DNA of 64,000 nucleotides from Alphaproteobacteria bacterium (lineage in GTDB: Bacteria; Pseudomonadota; Alphaproteobacteria; MPNO01; UBA830). The DNA lies in contig JAJEBT010000113.1 of NCBI GenBank assembly GCA_022822405.1, positions 1-64,000 of the forward strand, given 5' to 3'. Shown here in pieces: positions 48,713 through 57,473 of the stretch; the first letter of the stretch is position 1; every line of letters begins with the position of its first letter. The translations under genes and the position numbers were made by a program. Under the pieces are notes generated by a model, which was given only the letters and a program-made list of their open reading frames with translations, was not told where the DNA came from and searched no databases.

Positions 48713-49173
48713 AGACGATGGGCATCGGTCTCCACTGGGACGAGCTGGAGGTCGGCCAGCAATTCAGGACACTCAACCGCACGATCACCGAGGCGGACAT
48801 CGTCAACTTCATCGGCGTGACCGGCATGGTCGAGACACTGTTCACCGATCTGACCTTCGGCGAGCAGGGTGGCGGACTGATGGGCGGCCGAGTGGTCCCC
48901 GCAGCCTGCACCTACACCATGATCGAGGGCCTCCTGTGCCAGTCCGTCATGCAGGAGACCGGGCTCGCGCTTCTCGAAGTCGAGAAGAAGGTCCTCGCGC
49001 CTGTATTCGCGGGCGACACCGTCCACGCGGAGGTCGAGGTCACCACCATCCGTCCGACGAGCAAGGGCAACCGCGGCATCGTCACCACAGACAACCGGAT
49101 CGTGAACCAGAAGGGCGAAACGGTGATCCAGTACCGCGCCGTTCGCATGATGGCGGGCCGGTCCCGCGACTGA
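48709..49173 (+). CDS. MaoC-fold protein with altered hydratase site
   Basis: A 154-residue hot-dog protein of the MaoC type (GLHWDELEVGQQFRTL, ITEADIVNFIGVTG, GRVVPAACTYTMIEGL). The hydratase motif, normally T-G-D-x-N-P-x-H-x-D, reads TGMVETLFTD, so the catalytic Asp and His are replaced by Met and Phe. Hydratase activity is doubtful. It overlaps the CoA-transferase gene and may bind acyl-CoA or act as a thioesterase-like partner. Confidence 0.85.
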   Translation: MKTMGIGLHWDELEVGQQFRTLNRTITEADIVNFIGVTGMVETLFTDLTFGEQGGGLMGGRVVPAACTYTMIEGLLCQSVMQETGLALLEVEKKVLAPVFAGDTVHAEVEVTTIRPTSKGNRGIVTTDNRIVNQKGETVIQYRAVRMMAGRSRD

Positions 49174-49445
49174 GCGGAAGGCGGTTTCGCGATTCCGTGT
49201 ATCGTCCACAGCTGAGCTGCACGGCGGTCATCGCTACGGCAGCGATACCTCGCGTTTCGGCGGCCGGTACCGTATCGACGCGTGATGAAACTTCGTGATC
49301 CGGCCTCCGGCCGACACACATTTCCCGCCTGTCTCGAACGACTGTAGCAACTGGCGCCAAGCGGCATTCGCACGGCTCCTGACGCGCTTCGCAAGACCAG
49401 CCCACCGTGCCTTGCCGACAATGCGGTCCAAACCGCGCGGCTCCG

Positions 49446-49802
49446 TCAGGCGGCGTGCATGAGATCCACTTCCATGCGGACACCGTCATAGGGAAAGCTC
49501 ATGCGGCCACCTTCGTCGCGGTCAAGGAGGCCGGCCCTGACCAACGCGGTCATGTCGCGATGCACGGCCTTCACATCCCGGCCCACCCTTCGCGCGACCT
49601 CGCGCACGGGCAGCGGGCCCGCACCCGCCATCGCCCGCAGGATCGCCAGGCGCTTCGGCGCGCATATCCTGTGGAGCAGATCGACAGATGCGAATGCAAT
49701 TTGGGGCGCCATCTTCCGGCCCGTCAGCACCGCGTCCATCCGTGCAGCAAGCTCGCTCCTCGGCGCCACGGTCAGGGTCACAATCCGTTCCGTCCCATCC
49801 AT
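49446..49802 (-). CDS. TumA-like HTH antitoxin
   Basis: A 118-residue winged helix-turn-helix protein (ICAPKRLAILRAMAGAG, VREVARRVGRDVKAVHRDM, LVRAGLLDRDEGG). Its 5' end overlaps the upstream TumE-like gene by 25 bases. This pairing matches TumE/TumA TA modules (DUF6516 with an HVO_A0114-type DNA-binding protein). Confidence 0.78.
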   Translation of the reverse strand: MDGTERIVTLTVAPRSELAARMDAVLTGRKMAPQIAFASVDLLHRICAPKRLAILRAMAGAGPLPVREVARRVGRDVKAVHRDMTALVRAGLLDRDEGGRMSFPYDGVRMEVDLMHAA

Positions 49803-50071
49803 TCGTCCACCTCCTTCCAGAAATCGGCCTGGAGTCCGTTCAGATCGTCAAACTCCAGCGGCGTTTCGATTCCGTCCATGTGCATGTGGTCGCCTTTTCC
49901 GGGCTCGTTGTCGAACCGCAGGACGCATTCACCGTCAACGACGAAGGCGAAGGAATATCTCAGCCTGTGGTGACTGCCGCGCACCGGTGCCGGAACGCGC
50001 CAAGCCTTGACTTGAGCAAACGCACGATCGCTCAGGACATGCCTGTCGTCGAGCAGGAGTTCTGCGTCCAT
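49778..50071 (-). CDS. TumE-like (DUF6516) toxin
   Basis: A 97-residue protein with LLLDDRHVLSDRAFAQVKAW, HRLRYSFAFVVDGECVLRFDNEPGKG and DHMHMDG, the conserved DUF6516 pattern. TumE is the putative toxin of the pair with the downstream regulator. A perfect -35-like tgtcaa (TTGACA on the minus strand) lies at 50102-50107. Confidence 0.78.
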   Translation of the reverse strand: MDAELLLDDRHVLSDRAFAQVKAWRVPAPVRGSHHRLRYSFAFVVDGECVLRFDNEPGKGDHMHMDGIETPLEFDDLNGLQADFWKEVDEWMGRNGL

Positions 50072-50548
50072 GCGTTGTCATCTAAGCCAACGCTCAAATG
50101 TTGTCAAGGATACCAACGACAAAACCAACAGACGAAAAGCGGAGGCCCACTCACCGACAATCGGACAACATGCCGGCAGAGGAGGACACTGGCGTCAACG
50201 AAGACCCGAACGGTCACGCAATCCGTTGTGCTGGCTCGCACCCGTCGATCGAGTTCGACCTGCATGACTTTCTGGACAGTTGGCCTCCATGGCGAGGCCA
50301 TACTCTTCCTCCCGGCGCCGCGTTCCTTCAGGGAGGTCCCCAAGCCATCTGGATTTGTTGTGGCCGTTCCCGGCGACCCGGACCCCCGGCCGCGTCGCGA
50401 GATCATCGGGCAGCGTGGCAGTGATATTCCTCGTGCCGGGAGCGACCGAAACGCGGATTTCGTATCAACGGATGCTCACCCGGGTCGAAGCCGGGATCGC
50501 ACGGTCGCCTGGAGAGATGTTTCTCACCTGTTCCCAAAGGAGATCAGC
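50072..50548. other. Gene-poor region between TumE and an AtaL-like gene
   Basis: No complete gene recognised. It should hold the TumE promoter (a TTGACA box at 50102-50107 on the minus strand). A short minus-strand frame around 50104-50406 includes a PIN-domain-like VRVFVDASVLL, but it ends quickly and is not supported as a gene. Confidence 0.45.
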
Positions 50549-50572
50549 ATGTCGGACATGTCATCGCGTTGA
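50549..50572 (+). other. Seven-codon mini-ORF with strong ribosome site
   Basis: atgtcggacatgtcatcgcg leads to a stop after seven codons (MSDMSSR). An aaggag site sits 6 bases before the ATG, stronger than that of the next gene at 50621. The start codon lies inside the hairpin catgtcggacatg (50548-50560). It may be a leader peptide, or a lesion that truncated a longer gene. Confidence 0.4.
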
Positions 50573-50620
50573 CGCCCACCGGTGTTCCGTGATGAGATGG
50601 CAGATGGGGAAAACGCGCAC

Positions 50621-51094
50621 ATGTTCACGCTGAGCCATTCCGTATCGGTGAACGATCCAGAACTGCGGGGCGACGGCCCGCCGCTCTCCCGCCACGACAT
50701 CTGGCAGGGGCTGTTGCTGAAGGCGGAAAACCCGGTTCCGTTTCTCGACTCGATGAGCGCCTGCACAATTGTCGAGCGCGGCGAGAACTGGCTGCTCCGC
50801 GACTTCACCCTGCGTGGCGAAGACATGCAGGAACGTGTTACGATGGAGCCGGAAAACCGGATCGTCTTCGAGCGTACGCGGAGTTCCGCAATGGGCACCG
50901 TCACGAACGAAATCATCGAACGTGACGACGGTGAACTCGAGTTGCGTTTCAGCTTCTCGCTCGAGGTCGACGGCATCGCGCACGGAAGCGACGAGGAAGC
51001 GGCCTATGCCGAGCGCATGTCGCAGAGCTATTTCAGCGGCGTCGCCTCGACCCTCGCGGAAATCCGCCGACGCGTGGCTGCCAGGACGCTATAG
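50621..51094 (+). CDS. AtaL-like SRPBCC/START-fold protein (DUF1857-like)
   Basis: A 157-residue protein beginning MFTLSHSVSVND, with LSRHDIWQGLLLKAENPVPF, TIVERGENWLLRDF, EPENRIVFERT and EDDGELELRFSFSLEVDG-like strands, the pattern of AtaL-like START-fold proteins. It probably binds a hydrophobic or polyketide-like ligand. ATG at 50621 is preferred; an in-frame ATG at 50597 is possible. It precedes a VOC protein by 54 bases. Confidence 0.7.
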   Translation: MFTLSHSVSVNDPELRGDGPPLSRHDIWQGLLLKAENPVPFLDSMSACTIVERGENWLLRDFTLRGEDMQERVTMEPENRIVFERTRSSAMGTVTNEIIERDDGELELRFSFSLEVDGIAHGSDEEAAYAERMSQSYFSGVASTLAEIRRRVAARTL

Positions 51095-51148
51095 CCCTCT
51101 CGGCCGGTCTTTCCGTTTTCGCCCTGAAATCATTCGGAGGCCCTGACG

Positions 51149-51700
51149 ATGACCCAGTTGAACCGGATAAGCGGACTGCACCACTTCGCCTACCGCTGCC
51201 GGAACGCCGAGGAGACGCGAAGCTTCTACGAAGACCTGCTCGGACTGCCGCTCGCGCATGTGATCAAGGCGGACACGGTGCCAAGCACTGGCGTCTCGGA
51301 TCCCTATGTGCACCTGTTCTTCGAGTTCGCGGACGGGAGCTACATAGCCTTCTTCGATCTTGGCGACGAGACCGCGTGCACACCCGATCCGGAAACTCCG
51401 TCGTGGGTAAACCACTTCGCGATGACGGTGAACACCGTGGCCGAAGTCGAGACCTGGAAAGCGCGGCTCGAAGATGCCGGAATCGAGGTCGTGGGCATAA
51501 CCGACCACGGATTCGTCCACTCCATCTATTTCTTCGACCCGAACGGCATGCGGCTGGAGATCACCTGCGAAGTCACCGGCGAGGACGCGCGCCAGACGGC
51601 CCGCGACCGCGCGCATGACGATCTCAAGGCATGGACCGACAGCCGGCCGCCGCCGCTGACCAACTACCGCCAGTTTGCCCGTGAGCCGGCGATGGCGTGA
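51149..51700 (+). CDS. VOC-family (glyoxalase/extradiol dioxygenase-like) protein
   Basis: A 183-residue vicinal-oxygen-chelate fold protein: GLHHFAYRCRNAEETRSFYEDLLGLPL, HLFFEFADGSYIAFF, WVNHFAMTVNTV and DHGFVHSIYFFDPNGMRLEITCE. Likely metal ligands are the His and Glu of HHFAYR, HLFFEF, NHFAM and LEITCE. It could be an extradiol dioxygenase or a lyase/isomerase. Confidence 0.85.
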   Translation: MTQLNRISGLHHFAYRCRNAEETRSFYEDLLGLPLAHVIKADTVPSTGVSDPYVHLFFEFADGSYIAFFDLGDETACTPDPETPSWVNHFAMTVNTVAEVETWKARLEDAGIEVVGITDHGFVHSIYFFDPNGMRLEITCEVTGEDARQTARDRAHDDLKAWTDSRPPPLTNYRQFAREPAMA

Positions 51701-51926
51701 ACCGGCCCTGTCGGGAATACGAGCGGCAAGCGCCTTCGCGCTTCGTCCTGCCGGCCCGAAAAGAGGCTCAGCTCAGGGCCGTCTCCGGGCACCGCGACAG
51801 GTGGAGTCCCGGAGAACGAGTGGTCGGAATCGTCAGCCGGGACAGCCATGAAGCCGCGAATGTTCCGGAAATCGGGATGATCGCAGGATTCCCCACCCGG
51901 GCCGGGGCTGTTCTCGGAAATACGGG

Positions 51927-52961
51927 ATGACGGCAACATCACCTTTTCCTGCGCGCGCGATCGGAACCTGGCTGCTTGCCTGCGCGGCGCTTGTCTTCCT
52001 GATGGTTCTCCTCGGCGGCCTCACCCGGCTGACCGGCTCCGGCCTTTCGATGGTCGACTGGCGGCCGCTCACGGGCTGGCTGCCCCCTCTCGGCCATGAA
52101 CAATGGCTGTCCGTCTACGAGGCCTATCGGCAGACGCCGGAATTCCGGCTTGTCAATTCCTGGATGACGCTCGAGGACTTCCGGGGCATCTTCTGGCTCG
52201 AATATCTCCACCGCCTCTTCGGCCGCATCATCGGCGTCGCCTATCTCCTGCCCTTTATCTGGTTCGCCATGCGATACCGGCTGCCCGGACGCATGGTATT
52301 CCGGCTCGCGGTTCCCTTCGTCCTCGGCGGATTGCAGGGCTTTCTCGGCTGGTACATGGTGAAGTCGGGGCTCGTGGATGAGCCTTCGGTCAGCCAGTAC
52401 CGGCTTGCCGCCCATCTCGGCCTGGCCGTCCTGATCTACGGCTTCCTGCTCTATGGCGGCCTCGACATGCTCCGCGCCGGGCGCCGGCGGTACGGTGGAT
52501 CGGTCGGCGCCATCATGCTGGTTACCGGCATGATCTTCGCGACCATGATCATGGGCGCGTTTCTGGCAGGGCTCGACGGCGGCGGAGTCTATAACAGCTT
52601 TCCCCTGATGGACGGCCATGTGGTGCCCCCGGAAGCGATGACCCTGCATCCGTGGTGGCGGGATCTCTTCGAGAACGTCGCGACGATCCAGTTCGCGCAT
52701 CGCGTCCTGGCGCTGGCGACACTCGGCGCGATACTCGCCCTGTGGCTTGCCGCCCGCAGGAGGGGCTCCGCACGCCGGCTGTCGGCGATGGCCGTCGTCG
52801 CCGCCTGCCAGTTCGCCCTCGGCGCGGTTGCGGTGGTCCACAGCGCGCCGCTCTCCATTGCCTGGGCGCATCAGGCGGGCGCCATGATTCTCTTTTCGTG
52901 CGCGATTTGGGCCTGGCAGGGCGCGGCGCGAAGGCCCCGTTTCGGCCGGAGGCAGCTGTAA
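51927..52961 (+). CDS. ctaA: Heme A synthase (CtaA/COX15 family)
   Basis: A 344-residue eight-helix membrane protein: RAIGTWLLACAALVFLMVLL, GGLTRLTGSGLSMVDWRP, FWLEYLHRLFGRIIG, LAAHLGLAVLIY, QFAHRVLALATL and IAWAHQAGA, with the conserved histidines that bind heme. It oxidises heme O to heme A for cytochrome oxidase. It sits 10 kb from SURF1/DUF983, apart from any cox operon. Confidence 0.95.
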   Translation: MTATSPFPARAIGTWLLACAALVFLMVLLGGLTRLTGSGLSMVDWRPLTGWLPPLGHEQWLSVYEAYRQTPEFRLVNSWMTLEDFRGIFWLEYLHRLFGRIIGVAYLLPFIWFAMRYRLPGRMVFRLAVPFVLGGLQGFLGWYMVKSGLVDEPSVSQYRLAAHLGLAVLIYGFLLYGGLDMLRAGRRRYGGSVGAIMLVTGMIFATMIMGAFLAGLDGGGVYNSFPLMDGHVVPPEAMTLHPWWRDLFENVATIQFAHRVLALATLGAILALWLAARRRGSARRLSAMAVVAACQFALGAVAVVHSAPLSIAWAHQAGAMILFSCAIWAWQGAARRPRFGRRQL

Positions 52962-53242
52962 CTCTCGCCATGCGGCGGCGCGGCGGCACGAGGAAATGAC
53001 AGGGCGGGCGGCGCACCGGATCCCCTGCCGTGCCGCTTCGCGCAACGTCCGCCAGGACGCCTTGCGGGGGCACCCTCATCTACTCCGAGGCGCTGGCGGA
53101 AGCGACATCCCGGCCGCGCGTTGGCAGGTCGCAGGGATGGCGTCGGGCCCCGGGGTGGCTGCAGCCCCTTCCATTTTTCCGCAAAGACCCTAGTTTGTCT
53201 GTCATTGCAGGAAGTTCCACGGGATCGAGACGGGAAGAAACG

Positions 53243-54067
53243 ATGTTCATACAGACCGAAGACACGCTGAGTGCCGAGACCGTCAGGTTCCTGCCCGGCC
53301 GCGAGGTACTCGCGAGCGGCAGCCTCGATCTGGCGTCGCCGGCAGAGGCCGCGAGAGTCCCGCTGGCGAAACGGCTGTTCGAGCTCGGATCGATCTCGCG
53401 GATCGCGCTCGGCACGGACGAGATACGCGTGACGCGAACTCCGGACGCCGAATGGCACGAATTGCGGCCGCGCATCCTCGCCGCGATCATGGACCATTTC
53501 ATGTCGGGCATGCCCGTCATCGAGGAACAGGCCACGGCCCAGCCGGATACCGAAGAGGATCGGGAACTGACAGGCCCGGCTGCCGAAATCAAGGAGATCG
53601 TCGAAACCCGCATCCGCCCGGCGGCTAGGGACGGCGGCGGTGACGTCTCCTTCGTCGACTTCCGCGACAACGTCGCCTATCTGCGTTTCGACGGAGCGGC
53701 CTACGGGCTGATGCAACCGATCCGGAACATGCTCGGACACTATGTACCCGAGGTCGAGGACGTGCGGGATGCCATCGAACTGGAGGATCGGCCGGGGCTG
53801 CAGACCGAGGAAGGCAAGGCGATCCTCGAATTGCTGGACGCGCACATCAATCCGCAGGTTGCTGCCCATGGCGGCCATATCTCGCTGATCGACGTCAAGG
53901 AAAATACCGCTTTCGTGCGCCTCGAAGGCGGATGCCAGGGATGCTCCGCCTCGTCGGCAACGCTGCGTCAGGGCGTCGAGGTCGAGATCAAGCGGCTGGT
54001 GCCGTCGATCGCCCATGTCGTCGACGTCACCGACCACGCCGCCGGCGCCAACCCGTACTACACCTGA
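53243..54067 (+). CDS. NifU/Nfu1-family Fe-S scaffold with duplicated NifU domain
   Basis: A 274-residue protein: Nfu N-domain (MFIQTEDTLSAETVRFLPG, residues 1-90), then a NifU domain (about 115-175) whose usual GACSGC cysteine site reads GAAYGLMQP, so both cysteines are lost, then a second NifU domain (about 190-262) with intact Cys231-x-x-Cys234 (EGGCQGCSAS). Typical relatives are about 185-190 residues with one NifU domain. It should assemble or deliver Fe-S clusters through the second domain. Confidence 0.9.
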   Translation: MFIQTEDTLSAETVRFLPGREVLASGSLDLASPAEAARVPLAKRLFELGSISRIALGTDEIRVTRTPDAEWHELRPRILAAIMDHFMSGMPVIEEQATAQPDTEEDRELTGPAAEIKEIVETRIRPAARDGGGDVSFVDFRDNVAYLRFDGAAYGLMQPIRNMLGHYVPEVEDVRDAIELEDRPGLQTEEGKAILELLDAHINPQVAAHGGHISLIDVKENTAFVRLEGGCQGCSASSATLRQGVEVEIKRLVPSIAHVVDVTDHAAGANPYYT

Positions 54068-54100
54068 AAGCCGGTCTAAAAGGTTGACTCAAAATACCAT

Positions 54101-54661
54101 ATGTTGTGTTCACTTCGGAATTATACGGGATATAATGCCAGTCTATTGTGCATAGACTGGACTTTTAGGTCAAGCTCCAAGAGCTTTCAGGCGGGTGACA
54201 TCTTATTTGGCAAGCTGCGCCCCTGTCTTGCAAAGGTCACGTGCCCCAAAATTGCAGGGCGTCGCGTCGGCGAATTTCTTGTTCTTCGTTCACGGCATGA
54301 AAGGTTCGACGGCAGTTATGCGAAGTACTTCTTGCGGTCAAAATCGGTGATCGAAACGATCAATAGCTCCACTTGCGGTGCCAGAATTCCTCGAGCCGAA
54401 TGGGCGTTCACAGGCAGCCTTGCCGTAGTCTGCCCACCCCTTCCCGAACAAACTGCCATCGTTCGGTTCATGGATGACGCTATGGCTAACGCGAGCAGCA
54501 TCATCGACCGCGCAAACCGTGAGATCGAACTCCTCCGCAAGTACTGCATCCGCCTGATTGCTGACGTTGTCACTGGCAAGCTCGACGTTCGCAAGGCAGC
54601 AGCCGAGCTGCCGGGTTCGAACCCGGCCGCGGATGGAGACGGAAAGGAGGCAAACCCATGA
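54101..54661 (+). pseudogene. hsdS fragment (type I restriction specificity subunit, C-terminal half)
   Basis: The frame keeps a second target-recognition domain and the conserved C-terminal region of HsdS: FQAGDILFGKLRPCLAKV, GEFLVLRSRH, GARIPRAEWAF, PPLPEQTAIVRFMDDA and KYCIRLIADVVTGKLDVRKAA. A complete HsdS has two recognition domains and around 400-450 residues; the first is missing. No hsdM lies upstream. Lower GC than neighbours at its 5' end. Confidence 0.85.
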
Positions 54662-54885
54662 CCAACTGGTCGAACTGCCCAGCGGTGGAGCGCGATCCCC
54701 AGAAGATCAGCGGCGACTGGGCCTTTACGGGAACCCGGGTGCCGGTGTACGCCCTGTTCGAGAACCTCGAGAGTGGAGCCACCGTAAAGGAGTTTCTCGA
54801 GTGGTATCCCGAGGTCAAGGAGTGGCAGGTGACCGCAGTCCTCAAGCACGAAACCGAATCCCTCAAGACGGCCGCCCAAGCGTGA
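54658..54885 (+). CDS. DUF433-family antitoxin
   Basis: A 75-residue protein with VERDPQKISGDWAFTGTRVPVYALFENLESG and TVKEFLEWYPEVKEWQVTAVL, the DUF433 pattern. Its ATGA overlaps the hsdS fragment stop, and its end overlaps the DUF5615 gene by four bases (GTGA). DUF433/DUF5615 pairs are predicted TA modules with the DUF433 protein as antitoxin. Confidence 0.88.
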   Translation: MTNWSNCPAVERDPQKISGDWAFTGTRVPVYALFENLESGATVKEFLEWYPEVKEWQVTAVLKHETESLKTAAQA

Positions 54886-55199
54886 AGATCCTGTTCGACC
54901 ACGGGACACCGGCACCCCTTCGACGGCACCTCCCGGAGCATTCCGTGGACCGGTCTGCGGAGAAGGGATGGGAGTTGCTCAAGAACGGCGAACTGATCCG
55001 CAGAGCCGAAGAGGAAGGCTATGAGGTCATCGTCACCACGGACCAGAACTTACGCTACCAACAGAACCTGACCGGGAGGAGCTTGGGCATTGTCGTGTTG
55101 ATGGCCACAGCATGGCCGCGGGTGCAGCACCGAACGAGAGAGATCCGCGCGGCTATCGGGGAAGCGCGGCCAGGCCAGATCCTGGAAATCCCGATCTGA
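54882..55199 (+). CDS. DUF5615 PIN-like toxin
   Basis: A 105-residue protein starting with GTG: VKILFDHGTPAPLRRHL, SAEKGWELLKNGELIRRAEEEGYEVIVTTDQNLRYQQNLTGRSLGIVVLMA. The Asp in LFDHG and the VTTDQNL aspartate are the acidic residues expected of a PIN-like RNase fold. Intact and coupled to DUF433, in contrast to the broken hsd genes on both sides. Confidence 0.88.
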   Translation: MKILFDHGTPAPLRRHLPEHSVDRSAEKGWELLKNGELIRRAEEEGYEVIVTTDQNLRYQQNLTGRSLGIVVLMATAWPRVQHRTREIRAAIGEARPGQILEIPI

Positions 55200-55216
55200 A
55201 AATCGAGCGCGAAGTC

Positions 55217-55690
55217 GTGACCACCGATACATCCGAATATGGTCTCGGGAGCCTGATCTGCACGGCGCTGGCGGGCAAGACCTGCGCCCTGCTGGCGGCA
55301 GGCGAAATCCGGGAACCAGCGACCGGTTTCGGCGGCGTCGGCTGGAGTTGCGGCAGTTACCGCGATTACGACTGCGAACTCTGCATTGATCTCGCTCGAC
55401 TCACCGCCTTCCTTCGCAGAACTCAACCTGAAGCCGCCGTAGCCCTGGCGCTGGACGACAACGGCCCCACCCAGCCCAAGTTTCTCGCTCGGCTGCAGGG
55501 CGAGGTTACGAAGCGCGGAGCCATCGACGTGCTGCGGCATAGCATTCGACACGGCGCCCACGACCTCGACCTCTTCTACGGCACACCTGAAGTCCAGCCC
55601 TGCGGCATCCCGGGCCGGGCCGCAAAGGGCCTGTCCCGAGGTTACCCGGTCCGCACCGAAGCTCCCGGCCAGCCATCGGCCGGGATCTGA
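55217..55690 (+). pseudogene. hsdR fragment (type I restriction subunit, N-terminal)
   Basis: From GTG at 55217 the frame reads TTDTSEYGLGSLICTALAGK, RDYDCELCIDLARLTAFLRRTQPE, FLARLQGEVTKRGAIDVLRH and LDLFYGTP, characteristic of the N-terminus of certain HsdR subunits. The frame ends after 157 residues, while HsdR is usually about 1000, and the nuclease and helicase motifs are absent. It is clearly a truncated relic. Confidence 0.8.
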
Positions 55691-55704
55691 AAGAGATCCG
55701 ACGG

Positions 55705-56535
55705 ATGCCCGAGCGCTCAGGCGCCTCCTGGACCGACTTCGAGATCGAGGTCATCGTCGCCGATTATGGGGACATGCTTCGTGCCGAGCTTGCTGGCGAA
55801 CCGGTGGTCAAGGTGGAGCGCAATCGTGCGCTGCAGGAGGTCATCAACCGTTCCCACGGTTCGATCGAGTTCAAACACCGGAACATCAGCGCGGTCCTCG
55901 AACTGTTGGGCCTGCCCTACATAAGCGGCTACAAGCCTGCCCGGAACTACCAGCACGCCCTGTTCGAAGCCGTCGAAGCCCACCTTGCCAAAGGCCGGCT
56001 CCTTCACGAACTCGCCACCAAACCGCCGACGATCGCTGTGCCGCCAGAGAGTCTCGTCTTCGGACCGCCGCCGGCGAGACGCGACCAACCGGCGGCGGGG
56101 GATGCGGTCATCGGGCGCATGCTCCGGAAGTACGATCCGGCAGAACGGGACCAACGCGCGCGGGCTCTCGGCGAGGCCGGCGAACGTTTCCTCTACGAGG
56201 CCGAACAGAACCGGCTGTCAGCTGAGGGGCGCGACGATCTCGCGGGGCGGGTCCGCTGGGTGGCAAAGGAGGACGGGGACGGCGCGGGCTACGACATCCT
56301 GTCGTTCTCGAGGGACGGCGGCGAACGGTGGCTGGAAGTGAAGACGACGAACGGCCCGCAGACGACGCCCTTCTGGTTGACGGAAAACGAACGCCTCGTT
56401 TCCGAAGAGCGCCGGGACGTTTTCCGGATAGCCCGCCTCTACGACTTTTCGAGGGCACCTGCGGCATACCAGATCAGGCCGCCGCTGGACCAACACGTCT
56501 GGCTCACCCCCACGAACTATCGCGCCGGTTTCTGA
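55705..56535 (+). CDS. DUF3883 protein, PD-(D/E)xK-like nuclease fold
   Basis: A 276-residue protein with an unassigned N-terminal part (residues 1-110) and a C-terminal DUF3883-type domain: GEAGERFLYEAE (Glu160), AGYDILSF (Asp197) and RWLEVKTTNG (Glu211, Lys213), a PD-(D/E)xK nuclease signature. DUF3883 domains are common in restriction and other defence proteins. It starts 15 bases after the hsdR fragment. Confidence 0.78.
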   Translation: MPERSGASWTDFEIEVIVADYGDMLRAELAGEPVVKVERNRALQEVINRSHGSIEFKHRNISAVLELLGLPYISGYKPARNYQHALFEAVEAHLAKGRLLHELATKPPTIAVPPESLVFGPPPARRDQPAAGDAVIGRMLRKYDPAERDQRARALGEAGERFLYEAEQNRLSAEGRDDLAGRVRWVAKEDGDGAGYDILSFSRDGGERWLEVKTTNGPQTTPFWLTENERLVSEERRDVFRIARLYDFSRAPAAYQIRPPLDQHVWLTPTNYRAGF

Positions 56536-56615
56536 AACGGGCGCGTCCGGACACGGTTTGCCGGCCGGCGGGAGCGCATGTAGGGTGGACGCGGTCGCCA
56601 GGACACGGAAAACGA

Positions 56616-57473
56616 ATGAAACCAGCCCCGTTCACCTACCATGCTCCGGGCTCCGTTCGCGAGGTCGTCGACCTGCTGGCGGAACATGGCGAGGATGCCA
56701 GGATCCTTGCTGGCGGCCAGTCGCTGGTCCCGACGATGAATTTCCGCCTCGCCCGGCCGGACCATCTGGTCGACATAAACGGGGTCGACGAACTCGACTA
56801 TATCGAGGAGCGGGACGGCAGGCTCAGGATCGGCGCGCTGGCGCGTCACGCCGCCTTCGAGATGCCGGTCGCATCCGGCCCGCTGGCAACGCTCCTGCCC
56901 GGGATTGCCCGCCATATCGCCCATCTTCCGATCCGCACGCGCGGAACCTTCTGCGGCAGCATCGCCCATGCGGATCCCGCCTCCGAGTGGTGCCTGGCGG
57001 CAGTGACCCTGGACGCCGATATCGTGGCCCGGAGCGCGGACGGAGAACGGGTCCTGCCCGCCTCCGGATTCATCGACGGTCCGCTGAGCACCGGGCTTCG
57101 GGCCGACGAAATAGTGGTCGAGGTGCAGCTTCCCGTCCTGTCCGCCGGACTTCGCACCGGCTTCGCCGAGTTTTCCAGGCGCGCGGGCGATTTTGCCCTC
57201 GCGATGGCCTGCGCGACGGTCGCTCTCGAGGACGGGCGCATCGCCGAAGCCCGCCTCGGCATCGGCGGCGCCGCGGAGACGCCGACGCGCGTAACCGAGG
57301 CGGAACAGGCCCTCCTCGGCATGGCGCCAGACGCCGAGGCCGCCGGCCTTGCCGCGCGTCTTGCCTCCGAGGCGATCACGCCGCTTGAGGACATTCACGG
57401 ATCGGCCGAATACCGGCGCGAACTGGCCGCCGCCATGGCCCGGCGCGCATTGATGGCAGCCTTCGCGTCATGA
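56616..57473 (+). CDS. Molybdenum hydroxylase FAD-binding subunit (cluster 1)
   Basis: A 285-residue CoxM/XdhB-type FAD subunit: ARILAGGQSLVPTMNFRLA and TRGTFCGSIAHADPASE carry the FAD-binding glycines. It overlaps the large subunit gene by four bases. The set order is FAD-large-2Fe2S. Confidence 0.9.
   Translation: MKPAPFTYHAPGSVREVVDLLAEHGEDARILAGGQSLVPTMNFRLARPDHLVDINGVDELDYIEERDGRLRIGALARHAAFEMPVASGPLATLLPGIARHIAHLPIRTRGTFCGSIAHADPASEWCLAAVTLDADIVARSADGERVLPASGFIDGPLSTGLRADEIVVEVQLPVLSAGLRTGFAEFSRRAGDFALAMACATVALEDGRIAEARLGIGGAAETPTRVTEAEQALLGMAPDAEAAGLAARLASEAITPLEDIHGSAEYRRELAAAMARRALMAAFAS

Noticed and set aside
50104..50406. Minus-strand frame with PIN-like VRVFVDASVLL
   Set aside because: Only a short stretch resembles a PIN start; the frame ends too early and lacks later acidic motifs.
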